Source: Aureococcus anophagefferens (taxonomy: Eukaryota; Sar; Pelagophyceae; Pelagomonadales; Pelagomonadaceae). From it: a DNA stretch of 64,000 bases. Shown piece after piece: positions 50,312 to 60,376 of the stretch. Within the stretch, counting starts at the first letter, position 1. Each line of letters opens with the position of its first letter. The translations under genes and the position numbers were made by a program. The DNA is taken from positions 1,305,482-1,369,481 of the forward strand of contig NW_008705563.1 in NCBI RefSeq assembly GCF_000186865.1. Reading direction: 5' to 3'. The notes beneath the pieces were generated by a model that saw only the letters and a program-made list of their open reading frames with translations, did not search any database and had not been told where the DNA came from.

Positions 50312-51049
50312 ATGGGGGCGCGCGATCAGCTCAGCCGATGGCTGGCGTTCGCCGCCGCATCGCTCGTCGCGGCCCAGGACCCGCTCGCCGGGTCCTACTT
50401 CGACGGCGGCGCGCCGCCGCCGCTGCCGCCGCAGGGCATGCGGCCCGGCGGCTTCGCGCCCGAGGCGCCGTCGCCCGCGCGCGGCGGCGGCGGCTTCGGC
50501 CAGGCGCTGGCCTTCCTCGGCGTCGGCGCCGGCGCGATGAAGGTCTACGACATCTCGCTCCAGCGGCGGCTCCAGGCCGCGCACGACCGGGACACGTCGA
50601 AGCTCCAGACGGCGATGGCCGTCAAGCGCGTCGAGGGCGACCAGCTCCTGCAGACGGTGCAGTCGCTCAAGTACCAGGTGCAGGAGCTCCAGAAGGCGCT
50701 CTACGAGAGCGAGGCCGAGGCGCTGCAGCGCGACTACGAGGAGTTCAAGGCGCCCGACGTCGACGACGACGACAGCATCTCGATCTACGAGTTCGGCGCG
50801 TACATCAAGAACTACATGAAGGCCTACCCCCACATCCCCGAGCGCGACTACCCGACCTTCGACGACTTCGACCAGAACGGCGACGGCACCGTCACCTTCA
50901 AGGAGTGGCAGCACTACCTCCAGAAGCAGAAAAAGGCGGACAAGGGCTCCACGAAGCAGGCCAAGTCCTCCTACGCGGACCTGTCGACCAAGGCGAGCGA
51001 GACCCAGTCCTTCCAGCAGCTCTACGAGCGCCTCAAGGCCGGGTCCTGA
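50312..51049 (+). CDS. EF-hand calcium-binding protein with signal peptide
   Basis: This 245-residue protein begins with a signal peptide (about MGARDQLSRWLAFAAASLVA, then AQ). A Pro/Gly-rich stretch, a hydrophobic segment (AFLGVGAGAMKVYDIS) and a coiled coil (about residues 85-140) follow. Two EF hands lie at about 148-205: DVDDDDSISIYE and the canonical DQNGDGTVTFKE. The tail is Lys/Ser-rich. It probably senses calcium in the secretory path or, if the hydrophobic segment is a membrane anchor, at a membrane surface. The role is otherwise unknown. The start at 50312 was chosen for the signal peptide. Confidence 0.78.
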   Translation: MGARDQLSRWLAFAAASLVAAQDPLAGSYFDGGAPPPLPPQGMRPGGFAPEAPSPARGGGGFGQALAFLGVGAGAMKVYDISLQRRLQAAHDRDTSKLQTAMAVKRVEGDQLLQTVQSLKYQVQELQKALYESEAEALQRDYEEFKAPDVDDDDSISIYEFGAYIKNYMKAYPHIPERDYPTFDDFDQNGDGTVTFKEWQHYLQKQKKADKGSTKQAKSSYADLSTKASETQSFQQLYERLKAGS

Positions 51050-51058
51050 GGCGCGGTC

Positions 51059-52336
51059 CTAAGCAGCGGCGCCGGAGCGGAACGCGTCGGGCCGCGACCG
51101 CCGGAGGCCCCGGAGGCCCGCGTCGACGGCGTCGCCGAGGTCCGGATCGGCGGCGTAGACGAGGGACCGGGCGAGGTCGAGGGCGGCGCGCCGCATGCGC
51201 GCGACGTCGGCCCGCGGGAGCGCGCGGAGCGGCGCGAGGAGCGCGTCGCTGTCGTTCGTCGCGCCGAGCCGCGGCGATAGCACGGCGACGTCCCGCAGCA
51301 CCGCCGGCGGCGTGTACCACGCGTAGTCCGCCGTCGCGCGCGTCCGCAGCAAGGGCACGCAGCCCGCGAGGAGCGCGTCGAAGAACGCGCGGCGCGTCGG
51401 GCTGTCGCCGGGCGGCACGAGGCAAAAGTCCGCGGCGAGGTAGGCCTCGACGACGCGCCGGGGGCTGCAGCACTCGGCGCAGCCGTCGACGCACTCGACG
51501 AAGGCGCAGTCCGCGGCGCCGGCGCACGCCTCGACGACGCGCCGCCGGTGGCTCCGCGCGCCCGCGACGAGCGTCGCCGAAATCGTCCGCGGCGACGCCA
51601 GCGCGTACGTCCGCCAGGCCTCCAGGTCCGCGGCGCTCCGCGGGTGGAGGAACGTCGCGTAGGGCACGCCGTAGACGTGGTCCGCGGCGCCCCGGAGCGG
51701 CGCGCCGTGGCTCAGCTTCGACACGTTGGCCCAGAACGGGTCGCCGACGGCGAACTGGCCGATCCGCGGCCGCTGGGCCGTCGCCTCGACCTCGACGAAG
51801 CTCCGCGCGCTCACCACGACGTGGTCGCAGCCGCCGCAGCGCCGCCAGCGCGCCGAGCGGAGCAGCGACGACCGCACGGCGGCCTCGTACGCGCGCCGCG
51901 TCTCCAGGCTCAGGAAGACCTTGCCGCTGCCGTAGTAGGTCGCCATGTGGATCTCGGCGAAGGGGTAGGGCACGAGCACGAGGTCCGCGGCGGCCTCGGA
52001 AGGCGCCGCGCAGTGCCGCGCGACCCGCTCGTGCCAGAGCCACGCGAGCGAGAACTGCCACGTGCGCCAGACGTGGTCGCCGAGGAAGTCGCCGCCCGGC
52101 GGCGCCGGGCCCAGGTGCCCGTTCTCGTAGGCGCCGCAGCCGCCGCCGTCGCTCTGGAAGCGGTGCATGACGTCCTCGCAGGGCAGCAGCGGCCGGCCCA
52201 GGGGCGCGTCCAGGGCGCGCCCGGGCCGGTTGCTCGGCACCAGCGGCGGCATGGCGTGGACGTGGAACGTGACGCCGTCGCAGGGCGCCGCGGCGGCCCG
52301 CGCTGCGGCCAGCAGGGCCGCCGCGACGGCGCGCAT
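51059..52336 (-). CDS. exostosin-family (GT47) glycosyltransferase
   Basis: This 425-residue protein begins with a signal peptide (MRAVAAALLAAARAAAAPCDG) at the ATG 52336; the frame extends upstream to other Met codons but loses this signal. Exostosin landmarks are DLVLVPYPFAEIHM, CGGCDHVVVSARSF, and the C-terminal block FCLVPPGDSPTRRAFFDALL followed by AGCVPLL. The central Cys-rich segment (CAFVECVDGCAECC) is characteristic of algal members. It would add sugars to a wall or secreted polysaccharide in the Golgi. It converges on the EF-hand gene with 9 bp between stops. It is a different subfamily from the protein at 31.2-32.8 kb. Confidence 0.85.
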   Translation of the reverse strand: MRAVAAALLAAARAAAAPCDGVTFHVHAMPPLVPSNRPGRALDAPLGRPLLPCEDVMHRFQSDGGGCGAYENGHLGPAPPGGDFLGDHVWRTWQFSLAWLWHERVARHCAAPSEAAADLVLVPYPFAEIHMATYYGSGKVFLSLETRRAYEAAVRSSLLRSARWRRCGGCDHVVVSARSFVEVEATAQRPRIGQFAVGDPFWANVSKLSHGAPLRGAADHVYGVPYATFLHPRSAADLEAWRTYALASPRTISATLVAGARSHRRRVVEACAGAADCAFVECVDGCAECCSPRRVVEAYLAADFCLVPPGDSPTRRAFFDALLAGCVPLLRTRATADYAWYTPPAVLRDVAVLSPRLGATNDSDALLAPLRALPRADVARMRRAALDLARSLVYAADPDLGDAVDAGLRGLRRSRPDAFRSGAAA

Positions 52337-52427
52337 ACCATATCGGGCCGTAATAGGCTTCAAAATGGTCCAACTTTCATTTTTCAACTTGAAATCGGAC
52401 GCGCTTTGTAAAGTTATTCGGTTGCAA

Positions 52428-53420
52428 ATGGAGGTGAACATGGACTCGACGAAGAAGGTGTCGTCGAAGCAGGCCGCCCTGGACATGGATGCGCGGAACA
52501 AGGCCCGCGTGTCGTCGAAGAAGGAGGGCGGGATCCTGAAGCGCGCGCGCTGGGGCGCGACGCACCGCATCCACGACCACTTCGTCGACGGCTTCCCGCT
52601 GCTTTCGGATCGCTTCGTGCGCGAGCGCGAGGCGGCGGAGCGGCGCTACGAGTACAACCTGGGCTCGCGCCACTTCGCGAGCAAGGCGGACGGCGAGGCG
52701 GGCATCGGCGCGCTCAAGGCCCTGTTCCGGCGCCTCGACCGCGCGATCGGCCTCGGCGACGCCGCGGTCGTCCAGGCGCTGCGCGTCGACTTCGCGGCGG
52801 AGCTGGCGCTGTGGAAATGGCGCAAGGGCGCGCGCGTCGAGTTCAAGCGGCGGCGCCTCGCCAAGGAGACGGAGGGCGGCGACGCCGCCGCCGCGGAGAA
52901 GCGCGCGCCGGACGACGCGGCCAAGTCCGACGACGACGACGACGACGAGGGCGAGAGCGCGTCGGACCTCTCGTCGTCGCAGGCGCCCGCCGAGGCGTCG
53001 GTGCCCGACGACGACGACGACGACGACGCCGACCTCGTCTGCCGCCCCGTGCGGCGCAAGCGCAAGGCCGGCGCGCTCGAGGAGGAGGAGGACGACGACG
53101 ACGACGACGACGACGCGCCGGAGGAGTCCTCCGCCTCGGCGGACGAACCGGCGGCGGCGGCGTCCTCCGTCGAGGCGGAGGGGTCGTCCGTCGACCGGGC
53201 CGACGCCGGCGCCGAAGACGCCGAGGCCCCGCGCGAGCCCGAATCGGACTCGGCGGCGGCCGCGGCCGACGACGGCGACGACGGCGAGGAGCCGCCGGAG
53301 CTCACCATCGCCGACGTGCGCCGCCACAAGCTCGCCGAGGGCGTCGCCGTGGCGCTCACGCGACTCAAGTGGGGGTCCCGCGACGACAAAGCGGAGCCGC
53401 AGCATCAGCTCCTCTCCTGA
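52428..53420 (+). CDS. acidic protein, unknown
   Basis: This 330-residue protein has a basic first half with a helical core (ALKALFRRLDRAIGLGDAAV, DFAAELALWKWRKGARVEFKRRRLAKE) and an acidic second half with long Asp/Glu runs. A bipartite basic patch (RRKRKA) suggests nuclear location. The C-terminus has a short conserved-looking helix (TIADVRRHKLAEGVAVALTR). No domain was recognised. The start could be 52365, 52428 or 52440; 52428 was chosen because 52365 lies close to the start of the divergent exostosin gene. Confidence 0.55.
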   Translation: MEVNMDSTKKVSSKQAALDMDARNKARVSSKKEGGILKRARWGATHRIHDHFVDGFPLLSDRFVREREAAERRYEYNLGSRHFASKADGEAGIGALKALFRRLDRAIGLGDAAVVQALRVDFAAELALWKWRKGARVEFKRRRLAKETEGGDAAAAEKRAPDDAAKSDDDDDDEGESASDLSSSQAPAEASVPDDDDDDDADLVCRPVRRKRKAGALEEEEDDDDDDDDAPEESSASADEPAAAASSVEAEGSSVDRADAGAEDAEAPREPESDSAAAAADDGDDGEEPPELTIADVRRHKLAEGVAVALTRLKWGSRDDKAEPQHQLLS

Positions 53421-53735
53421 GGGGCGGCACCCGCGAAGACCCCCCTCGCCCAAGACGAGAGCACCCGTGGCGGCGCGCTCGCACGAGGCCCGCTCGCTCG
53501 ACTGCATACAGGACTAGTGTTTCACTGTTTTGGAGTGCAGTGCACCGAAAACTTCACCGAAACCAAAACGGCTCGAAGGGGGCAGCCCGACCGCATCGAC
53601 GAGTGCGGCGGCAACGCCTGCGCGCCGGCCGACGCGCTGCCAGGCGAGCGGCGCGCGGCGACGCCGCGGCCCTGCGCCGACTGCGAGCGCCTCGAGCTCT
53701 TCATCGCGCAGACCCAGGCGGAGACGGAGCGGCGC

Positions 53736-55453
53736 ATGAAGGTCCTCGAGCTGAAACTCGGCGGCCACGGCCGCGAGCTCGCCGGCGATCGCAAGGGCGC
53801 GCCGCCCGCGCCCGCGGCCGCGGCGACCGACGCGCGGCGGAGCCTCTCGTGGCACCCGCAGCTGCTCGCGGACGACGACGCCAAGGACGACGCCGGCGAC
53901 TGGGACGACTCCGGCGACGAGGAGGCGCCGGCGGACGCGACGGCTCCGGCCGACGCGACGGCGCCGGCGGACGCGACGGCGCCGGCCGAGGCGACGTCGC
54001 CCGCATCGCCGTGGTCGAGCCTCCGGCGGTCCTTCACCGGCGGCGTCCGGCGGTCCTTCACCGGCGGCGAGGGCCGCGCGGGGTTCCCGAGCCTCCGCGT
54101 GTCCTTCACGGAGCACAACTCGAACCTCGTCAAGCGGGGCTGCGGCTCCATGCCGCTCTACGAGCAGGAGCTCATCGACAACATCAGCGGCACGATCAGC
54201 GAGAAGATCACGCGGAGCCACTACAACTACGCCGTGTTCCGCCTCCTGACGACGCGGCGAAAGCGCGAGGTTGCGGTCCGCGTCGTCGTCGCGTTCTTCA
54301 TGCTGGGCATGCAGTACTACGTGCTCCTCATCGCGATGGACGTGACCTGGCTCAACTGGTGGAACCGCAAGGTCGGCGACGACAACTACGCCAAGGCCGG
54401 CTACGAAAAGAACCCGATGCGCGAGGGCGACGAGCCCAACGACTGGGCCGCGCTCACGAATCGCTGGGGCGAGTGGAACTCGCGGATCAACGGGCTGCCC
54501 GTCTTCACGGCGGCGCCCCTGACCTTCTCCGTGCTCATGGTGGCGGTGGGGACGCGCGAGCAGCTCCACGAGATCGTCGTCGGCCGCATGCTCGTCGCGG
54601 CGATCCCGAACGAGAAACTGTTCCGTCGTTTGCTCGCCTACCTGTACCACTACCTGCGGATCCTCGTGATGATGCAGTTCATCGACGCGTCGGAGGTGAT
54701 CCTGGGCCTCGCGAACGGCCCGCTGGCCATGGTCGTCGACTCGCTCGCGCTCATCTTCATCCTCGAGCTCGACAAGACGCTCCGGCTGGGCTCGAAGAAG
54801 ACGCTCTTCGGCGAGGCCAAGGCCGAGGTGCGCAAGCTCCACCAGCAGGACATCGACAAGATCGCTTCCCGCCTCGCGGCGCCGGTCTACGGCATGGGCA
54901 CGCGCATGCGCCAGGTCGTCGCGCGCACGGAGGACTTCTGCCTCGTCTCCATCGCGTTCACGATCCTGCACTCGACGGCGCAGCTCCAGCGCTACACGTC
55001 GCGGGGGAAGATGACGCACCCGGACGACCCGTCCCACCCGCACATGCGCCAGGCCTACAAGGTGGGCCTCTACGGCGCGGACGGCGTGCATGCTGCTGTT
55101 CGTGAACCTCTCCTGCCGGGCGCCGGCCGGCGTCCCGCGGCCGAGACGATTTTCGAGAACTTTTGACCGGGAAACCGACGAAACATCGTTACCGACGTGA
55201 TTGGTAGGCGTCGGCGACGACGACGCAGCGGCTGGCGCTGCCGGGGGTCGTCGCGCTCACGGCCTTCGAGCTCGTCGCCGCGGCCTTCGCCTACTACATC
55301 ATCTCCTACGTGTTCCTGAGCGAAGCCCTCACCTACGGCGACTTCGACAAGGCCTACCTCCAGCCCGAGGCGGTCCTCAACGGCGTCCTGGGCATCGACG
55401 CGGACGACGACATGATCTACGACGACGACGTCTTCCGGCCGGGCGACGATTAA
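53736..55453 (+). CDS. polytopic membrane protein, both ends partly unresolved
   Basis: The frame is open from the previous stop (53420), but the first in-frame ATG is at 53736, so an upstream exon is possible; the residues before it (LELFIAQTQAETERR) look coding. The protein has Asp-rich and ADATAP repeats (about 53920-54000), two RRSFTGG sites and about five membrane segments. Near 55085-55207 the frame must change: a 3' exon starting about 55208 encodes a last helix (VALTAFELVAAAFAYYIISY) and an acidic tail ending in TAA at 55451-55453. The acceptor ttggtag at 55207 is clear, but the donor is uncertain. No family was recognised. Confidence 0.6.
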
Positions 55454-56400
55454 TATTCACCCACACTGCAACGCAACCCCAAATCGGATGACGCCGTAGC
55501 TTATGGGGCAGCCTTCGGAGGCGCGCGGGGGTGGTCTCGCGCAGCGGCCGGTGGTGGAGCTCGCCGCGTTGGGTCCGGTGGACGCTCGGGGAGGAGCGCC
55601 CCGCTGCGCGCGTCGATTGGGCGGCGGGGCGCCGCGCGCGAGAACTTGCAGTGCTTGGCCGTCGGCGCGACGTCGCCCACGGGCCCGGGGGGCTGCCGCG
55701 CGCGCTCGCTTCGTTCGGATGCCTTCGGCGTGAGTCTTGGGGGGAGCTGGTGGGGTCGGCGCCCTCGATGGCTTCGGTGTGCGGGCTTCGATGTGCCCGT
55801 GTCCATTCGTTTCTCTGCATTCTGCAGCGTCTCTTCGTAGCGTGGCGCTGTGTGCGGCTCCGTCGGCGTCGGCGTCTTCGCTCTCTTCGTCGGCGTCTCT
55901 GCTCTCTTCGGTCCCGCTGACTACGGGTGTCCTTTTCGGCGTGCGCCCTCGGCTAGCCACTCGTGGTCCTGAGGTGAATCGGCCTGGTCGAGCCGGAGTT
56001 CCTGCTCGTTTGCGTGCGAGTGCCCGCGGTCTCAACCTCCCCCGGTCCACGGAGAGTCCGGTGAGAGTGTCGTCTGAATGAGGCGACTCAGGAGCTGCCG
56101 CCCGGCGCCAATCCCGGCGTGCTCTCGGCGTGGCGGTCGGTACCAGGCTTGGCGCGAGTGTACCGCCGCCACACCTCCGATCCGAGTGCACGCGCGATCT
56201 TTGGGTCGGAGGAAGGGGCCGGTGTGGGAACGCCAACCCCCCGGCTACGCCTCCGTCTGAGCCTCCGGGCGGGATCTTCGGGTGCGCACCCCCTTCAATA
56301 ACTAGTCCAACAAATTTGGAATGCACTCATGATTTGTCGATCCGAAAGGGCAGCCGAGAGGCGCTGCCGCACGGCGCGCGCGCCGCGGCGGCGGCCCGCC
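55454..56400. other. 947-bp region of unusual composition without a confident gene
   Basis: The plus strand is pyrimidine-rich, with short-period repeats of gtcggcgtc and ctcttcg (about 55860-55920). A degenerate internal repeat (56182 gagtgcacgcgcgatcttt and 56319 gaatgcactcatgatttg) lies close to the next gene. A 289-codon minus-strand frame (55457-56326) has no ATG and a composition like a shadow, so it was not called. It may be an old repeat element, a non-coding RNA locus or a long promoter. Confidence 0.45.
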
Positions 56401-58653
56401 ATGTCGTTCACGGGCGAGCCGCGGCACTGCGTGGAGCCCGTGTCCCACGACGCGTCCGGCGCGCCGGCGCGGACCATGGGCCGCGTGGGCGGGCGCCTCC
56501 AGTCGCAGTGGCAGGCGGAGCTGGCGAAGCGGCGCGAGGCGGAGACGAGCCGCGTGGTCACGGTGCTCATGCGGCGGCGGCAGAAAGAGGTGCAGGCGCG
56601 CCACGAGGACCAGCTCGGCGTCACGCTGCGGCGGGACCTGCGCAAGGCCGACGCGAAGACGCTCCTCGGCATCGACCCCATCGACTTCCTGCCGGCGGAG
56701 GACCGCGAGCGGCGCGCCAAGGAGGAGGCCGCGCGCCAGGCCCAGGCGCGGGCCGCGCGCCCGCCGTCGGCCGTGCCCGCCGCGGGCCCCGCCGACGAGG
56801 CGGCGGCGCCGCCGCCGAACCCGGCCGCGGCGCGCGACGGCCTCGACGCGTACGGCCTCTCGCTCGTGTCGCCGCCGCGCCAGACAATAAAGCAACGGCC
56901 GAAGGCGCACTTCGTGGGCAACTCCATGACAGGCATCGTCAAGGCCGACGCGGGCCGGAAGCAGCTGAGCCGGCGGCCGGGCGAGTCGCGCGCGGGCAGC
57001 CCCGGCCGGGGCCGGCCGTCGGTGATGGCGCGCGCGTCGACCGCGAGCTCGCCGACGCGGACGCCCGCCGACGAGATGCTCGCGTCGCGGCGGTCGCGCG
57101 TGCCCGGGCGGGACCACCGCGGCACGGTGGCGGCGGGCCGGGCCGCCGTCGAGCGCTGGCGCCGCGCGCCGCCGCTCACGCACCTGAAGCGGGCCTTGGC
57201 GGACCGGGGCATGACGCCCCTGCCCGTGCTGCGCATCTCGCGGAGCGACCCCGTGCTGCTCGACGACGGCGCCAAGCGCCGCCTCCAGAGCCGCATGAAG
57301 CGCGACCTGGGCATGCTGCACCGGAGCAAGCCGAACCCCTTCACGGCCGCGGCGCTGCACAACGCGGGGCGCCGGCTCGCGCTCGAGCTCCGCGCGCGCG
57401 TCGCCGCGGTGCTCGGCGGCGAGCTCGCGCGGTCGTCCATCGAGGTCGTCGAGCAGGCCTTCTTCGCCGCGCTCCACCGGGGCCGCGGCTTCGAGACGGT
57501 GACGGCGGACGAGTTCCGCGACGGCGTGACCTGGCTTCTGGGCTGGCGCATCGCCCACGCGGACTGCGAGGCCATGGTCGCCTACCTCGACCCGGGCCGC
57601 GCGGCGTCGCGGCGCGCCGTGGACCTGCGCGCGTTCCTCGCGGGGCTCCAGCGCGCCGAGGTCGAGACGCGGCATTTGGCGTGCCGGGGCGTCGTGCTCG
57701 CCGTCGTCGAGCGGGCGCTGGCCGTCGCGCGGGCCAAGTCCGCGGACCGCGCGGCGGCCGTGCGGCGCCACGAGGAGCGCGCGAAGCGGCGCGCGGAGCT
57801 CCGGGAGCTCGAGACCTTCAACGCGCGGCGGACCATCGGGAACCTCGTGTCCGCGAGCCAGCAGGCCGCGGAGCAGGGCGTGGACCTCGAGCGGGTCCGC
57901 GCGCGCGCGAGCCGCTGCGGCGAGCGCCTGTCGCCGTCGCACGAGCTCAACCGGTCGACGGCACGGCTCCTGGGCTCGCCGCCGGGCCGCGGAAGAGAAC
58001 TCGGCGACGACGCGACCTTTGTGACGGCGCCGCGGGCCACGGGCGTCGACCGGCCGCCGAGGAAGCCGTGGACCGCGGCCGACGACGGCGGCGGCGACGA
58101 CGGCGACGACGACGACGCGCCCGCCGACGAGGACGACGACGACCGCGGCACGGACTGGGGCAACCAGCTCGGCCTGTCGCAGAACGAGCAGGAGAAGTTC
58201 CGGCTCCGGGAGCAGGAGCGGACCGAGAAGCGGCAGCGCGCGCGGGAGCTGCTGGAGGTGGACACGGAGCGCCAGGACGTCGCCCACCGCGTCGGCACCT
58301 TCGTCGGGCTCGACGGCGTCATCCACCACACGAAGGCGCGGCCCGCGAGCTTCCAGTTCAACAAGCTCGACGACGTCGCCGCGCCCAAGATCGAGGACGA
58401 GCGCGTCGGCGACCTCGCGCACCGCCTCGACAACATCTTCGACCACCACAGCGTCGAGGAGAAGGTCGTCGAGGTCGACGCCAAGGCCGACAAGCCCCAG
58501 TTCGACGCCCTCGGCCACCGCATCCCGAAGAAGAAGAAGAAGAAGGAGGTCGAGATCACGTACCGCCGCGGCGCCAAGGCGTCCGCCGACGCCAAGGAGC
58601 AGTTCAAGCAGCTGCGCTCCATGATGCCGGAGGCGCACACGTACCCGGGCTAG
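56401..58653 (+). CDS. basic/acidic helical protein, unknown
   Basis: This 750-residue protein begins at gccATG 56401; an earlier ATG at 56329 would add 24 basic residues. The N-terminal half is Arg/Ala-rich and helical. A region at about 340-430 (RSSIEVVEQAFFAALHRGRG, VTADEFRDGVTWLLG, LDLRAFLAGL-like) resembles EF-hand helix-loop-helix packing without calcium ligands. An Asp-rich stretch (DDGDDDDAPADEDDDD) is followed by a charged coiled coil and a conserved-looking C-terminus (LGHRIPKKKKKKEVEITYRR). No enzyme motif was found. A cytoskeletal or axonemal role is possible but unsupported. The next gene follows on the same strand after 150 bp. Confidence 0.6.
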   Translation: MSFTGEPRHCVEPVSHDASGAPARTMGRVGGRLQSQWQAELAKRREAETSRVVTVLMRRRQKEVQARHEDQLGVTLRRDLRKADAKTLLGIDPIDFLPAEDRERRAKEEAARQAQARAARPPSAVPAAGPADEAAAPPPNPAAARDGLDAYGLSLVSPPRQTIKQRPKAHFVGNSMTGIVKADAGRKQLSRRPGESRAGSPGRGRPSVMARASTASSPTRTPADEMLASRRSRVPGRDHRGTVAAGRAAVERWRRAPPLTHLKRALADRGMTPLPVLRISRSDPVLLDDGAKRRLQSRMKRDLGMLHRSKPNPFTAAALHNAGRRLALELRARVAAVLGGELARSSIEVVEQAFFAALHRGRGFETVTADEFRDGVTWLLGWRIAHADCEAMVAYLDPGRAASRRAVDLRAFLAGLQRAEVETRHLACRGVVLAVVERALAVARAKSADRAAAVRRHEERAKRRAELRELETFNARRTIGNLVSASQQAAEQGVDLERVRARASRCGERLSPSHELNRSTARLLGSPPGRGRELGDDATFVTAPRATGVDRPPRKPWTAADDGGGDDGDDDDAPADEDDDDRGTDWGNQLGLSQNEQEKFRLREQERTEKRQRARELLEVDTERQDVAHRVGTFVGLDGVIHHTKARPASFQFNKLDDVAAPKIEDERVGDLAHRLDNIFDHHSVEEKVVEVDAKADKPQFDALGHRIPKKKKKKEVEITYRRGAKASADAKEQFKQLRSMMPEAHTYPG

Positions 58654-58803
58654 GCGGTAAGAATTTAGGGAGTTACTTGAAGTGCACCTTGAGCTTTAGT
58701 GGAGAATCGACTCCGCGCTCTGCCTATCGGCGCTCGTCGGGACGTTCGCTCGTGCGCCGGCCCACGCCGCTTATTCGGAGGCGTCCTCTATCGCGCCGGG
58801 AAG

Positions 58804-59055
58804 ATGGAGCAGGACGGCATCGAGGAGCGCACGGAGGAGGAGTCCACGGCGAAGCTCGCGACGATACTGACGGCCTTGATCGTGCCTCTATTCTTCATCC
58901 TGTTGCTCGTGATCATCTACCTCCGGCGGGCCTACGTCTCGTTCGCGCGGGATCGACCGCCGCCGGCGCACCGCGGCGACCGGACGTCGTTCGAGATGCC
59001 GTACGCCGCGCTCGGCGACGACGGCCCCGACCGCGCGCTCCTGACGCGCCTCTAG
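58804..59055 (+). CDS. small single-pass membrane protein, unknown
   Basis: This 83-residue protein has an acidic N-terminus (MEQDGIEERTEEE), one strong transmembrane helix (LTALIVPLFFILLLVIIYL, about residues 22-40) and a basic then acidic cytoplasmic tail. The positive-inside rule (RRAYVSFARDR after the helix) predicts N-out/C-in topology. The ATG at 58804 is the first in frame. It converges on the ketopantoate reductase gene with 27 bp between stops. Function unknown. Confidence 0.65.
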   Translation: MEQDGIEERTEEESTAKLATILTALIVPLFFILLLVIIYLRRAYVSFARDRPPPAHRGDRTSFEMPYAALGDDGPDRALLTRL

Positions 59056-59082
59056 TTTTTGTGCCCTAAAGCGACCTGTGCC

Positions 59083-60192
59083 CTAGTCGAAGAAGGCGGC
59101 CGCGTCGTCCGTCGTGAGCCGCGCGCGCGGCCGGCGGCCCGCCTCCATGTCCTGGACGACGGCGAGGACCCTGGCCGTGAGCGGCGTGGGCACGCCCGCG
59201 GCCTCGCCCGCGGCGACGACGGCGCCGTTGAGGTAGGCGACCTCCGTGGACCGGCCCGCGTCGAAGATGTCCTGGTTCATGGAGCTCTCGAACTCGTCCG
59301 CGGGGAGGAGGTGCGCCATGAGCGGGAACGCGCAGTCGAAGAGCCAGTCCGGGAGCGCGAGGAGTTTGAGCGGCCCGAGGAGCTTCTCGTCGAGCGCGAA
59401 GCCCTGGGCCTCGAAGGCGGCCTTGGCCTCGAGCATGCATCCGGCCATGAGGCGCCGCGATACCTAAAGGGCTTGGATGAGGACATGAGTAGGCGATTTG
59501 GATACGTCGTGAAGTACCGCCGTCGTGATGGCCCGGCGCACGGAGAAGCCGAAGAGCGCGGAGACGGCGTTGTTCTGGTTGAGGATGATCTTCGTGCGCT
59601 GCGCCGCGCCGATGTCGGCGACGGCCGCGCTCGTGAAGGCGGCGCCCTGGAGGGCCGCGGCGACCGTCGCGGCGGCGGCGCCCTGGGACCCGTCGAGCGC
59701 GAGCCGCTCCCGCGCGCGCGGGCTGTACGTGGCGACCTCCGGCGCGGCGCCGCCGTCGTCGCGGTAGTTGACGCTCACGGAGAGCATGCCGTCCAGAACG
59801 ACGCCGGCCCAGGGCGCCGAGCCGCGCAGCACCTCGTCGGCCTGGCCCAGGCCGTTCTGCGCGCAGGCGACGGTCGCGGCCGCCGGCGCGTGGTCGCGGA
59901 GCAGGCCGCCGACCCAGGCGTTGCCGTTGCGCTTCACCGTCACGATCACGGCCTCGCACGTCGTCAACGCTTCGGCGGCGGGGACGAGCATGTTCGCCAG
60001 CCGCTCCGGCGCGAGGACGACGGCATCGAAGCCGTGCCTCTTGAGCACGAGGCCGCACGCGCGCAGTCTCGCCGCGCGCGCGTTGCCGCTGGGCGAGTCG
60101 CGCGCGACGAGCGCGACGTCGTGGCCCGCCTCGTCGAGCAGCGCTGCGAAGAGGCAGCCCACGGCGCCGCTGCCGAGGATGACGACGCGCAT
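59083..60192 (-). CDS. 2-dehydropantoate 2-reductase (ketopantoate reductase-like)
   Basis: Proposed structure is complement(join(59083..59463,59518..60192)), 351 residues, with a 54-nt GT-AG intron (59464-59517). The N-terminal Rossmann motif is ILGSGAVGCLFAALL. Family blocks include VIVTVKRNGN, ACAQNGLGQ, and KIILNQNNAVSALFG with the catalytic Lys. The splice joins RRAITTAV to SRRLMAGCMLEA, matching the C-terminal helical domain of PanE/ApbA. It would reduce 2-dehydropantoate with NADPH in the pantothenate/CoA pathway. ApbA-fold proteins sometimes have other ketoacid substrates, so specificity is inferred. The ATG at 60192 begins the Rossmann strand. Confidence 0.87.
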
Positions 60193-60292
60193 TGCGCGAT
60201 GCTGCCCTGGTCCAGTGGCAGTGGAACTCCAGGGTCGATCGTTCCCTGATCGTGCACTTTCAATCCGGAGAGCTCGCGCCCGATTGAGCTGG

Positions 60293-60370
60293 GATCGGGC
60301 CGGGCTGCCCTTGCACGCCGGCGCGACCGCGCTTGCGTTCCGATCGGGCCGGGCTGCCCTTTGCACGCCG
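60293..60370. repeat. direct repeat near divergent starts
   Basis: A 28-29 bp sequence (gatcgggccgggctgccctt followed by gcacgccg) occurs at 60293-60320 and 60342-60370, differing by one T. It lies between the divergent ketopantoate reductase (60192) and membrane-protein (60377) starts, so the second copy touches the plus-strand start codon region. It may be a promoter duplication. Confidence 0.85.
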
Positions 60371-60376
60371 CCATCC

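Noticed and set aside
55457..56326. 289-codon minus-strand frame
   Set aside because: It begins with GTG and has no in-frame ATG. Its composition is Pro/Arg/Thr-rich without any recognisable motif. Kept as an unexplained region.
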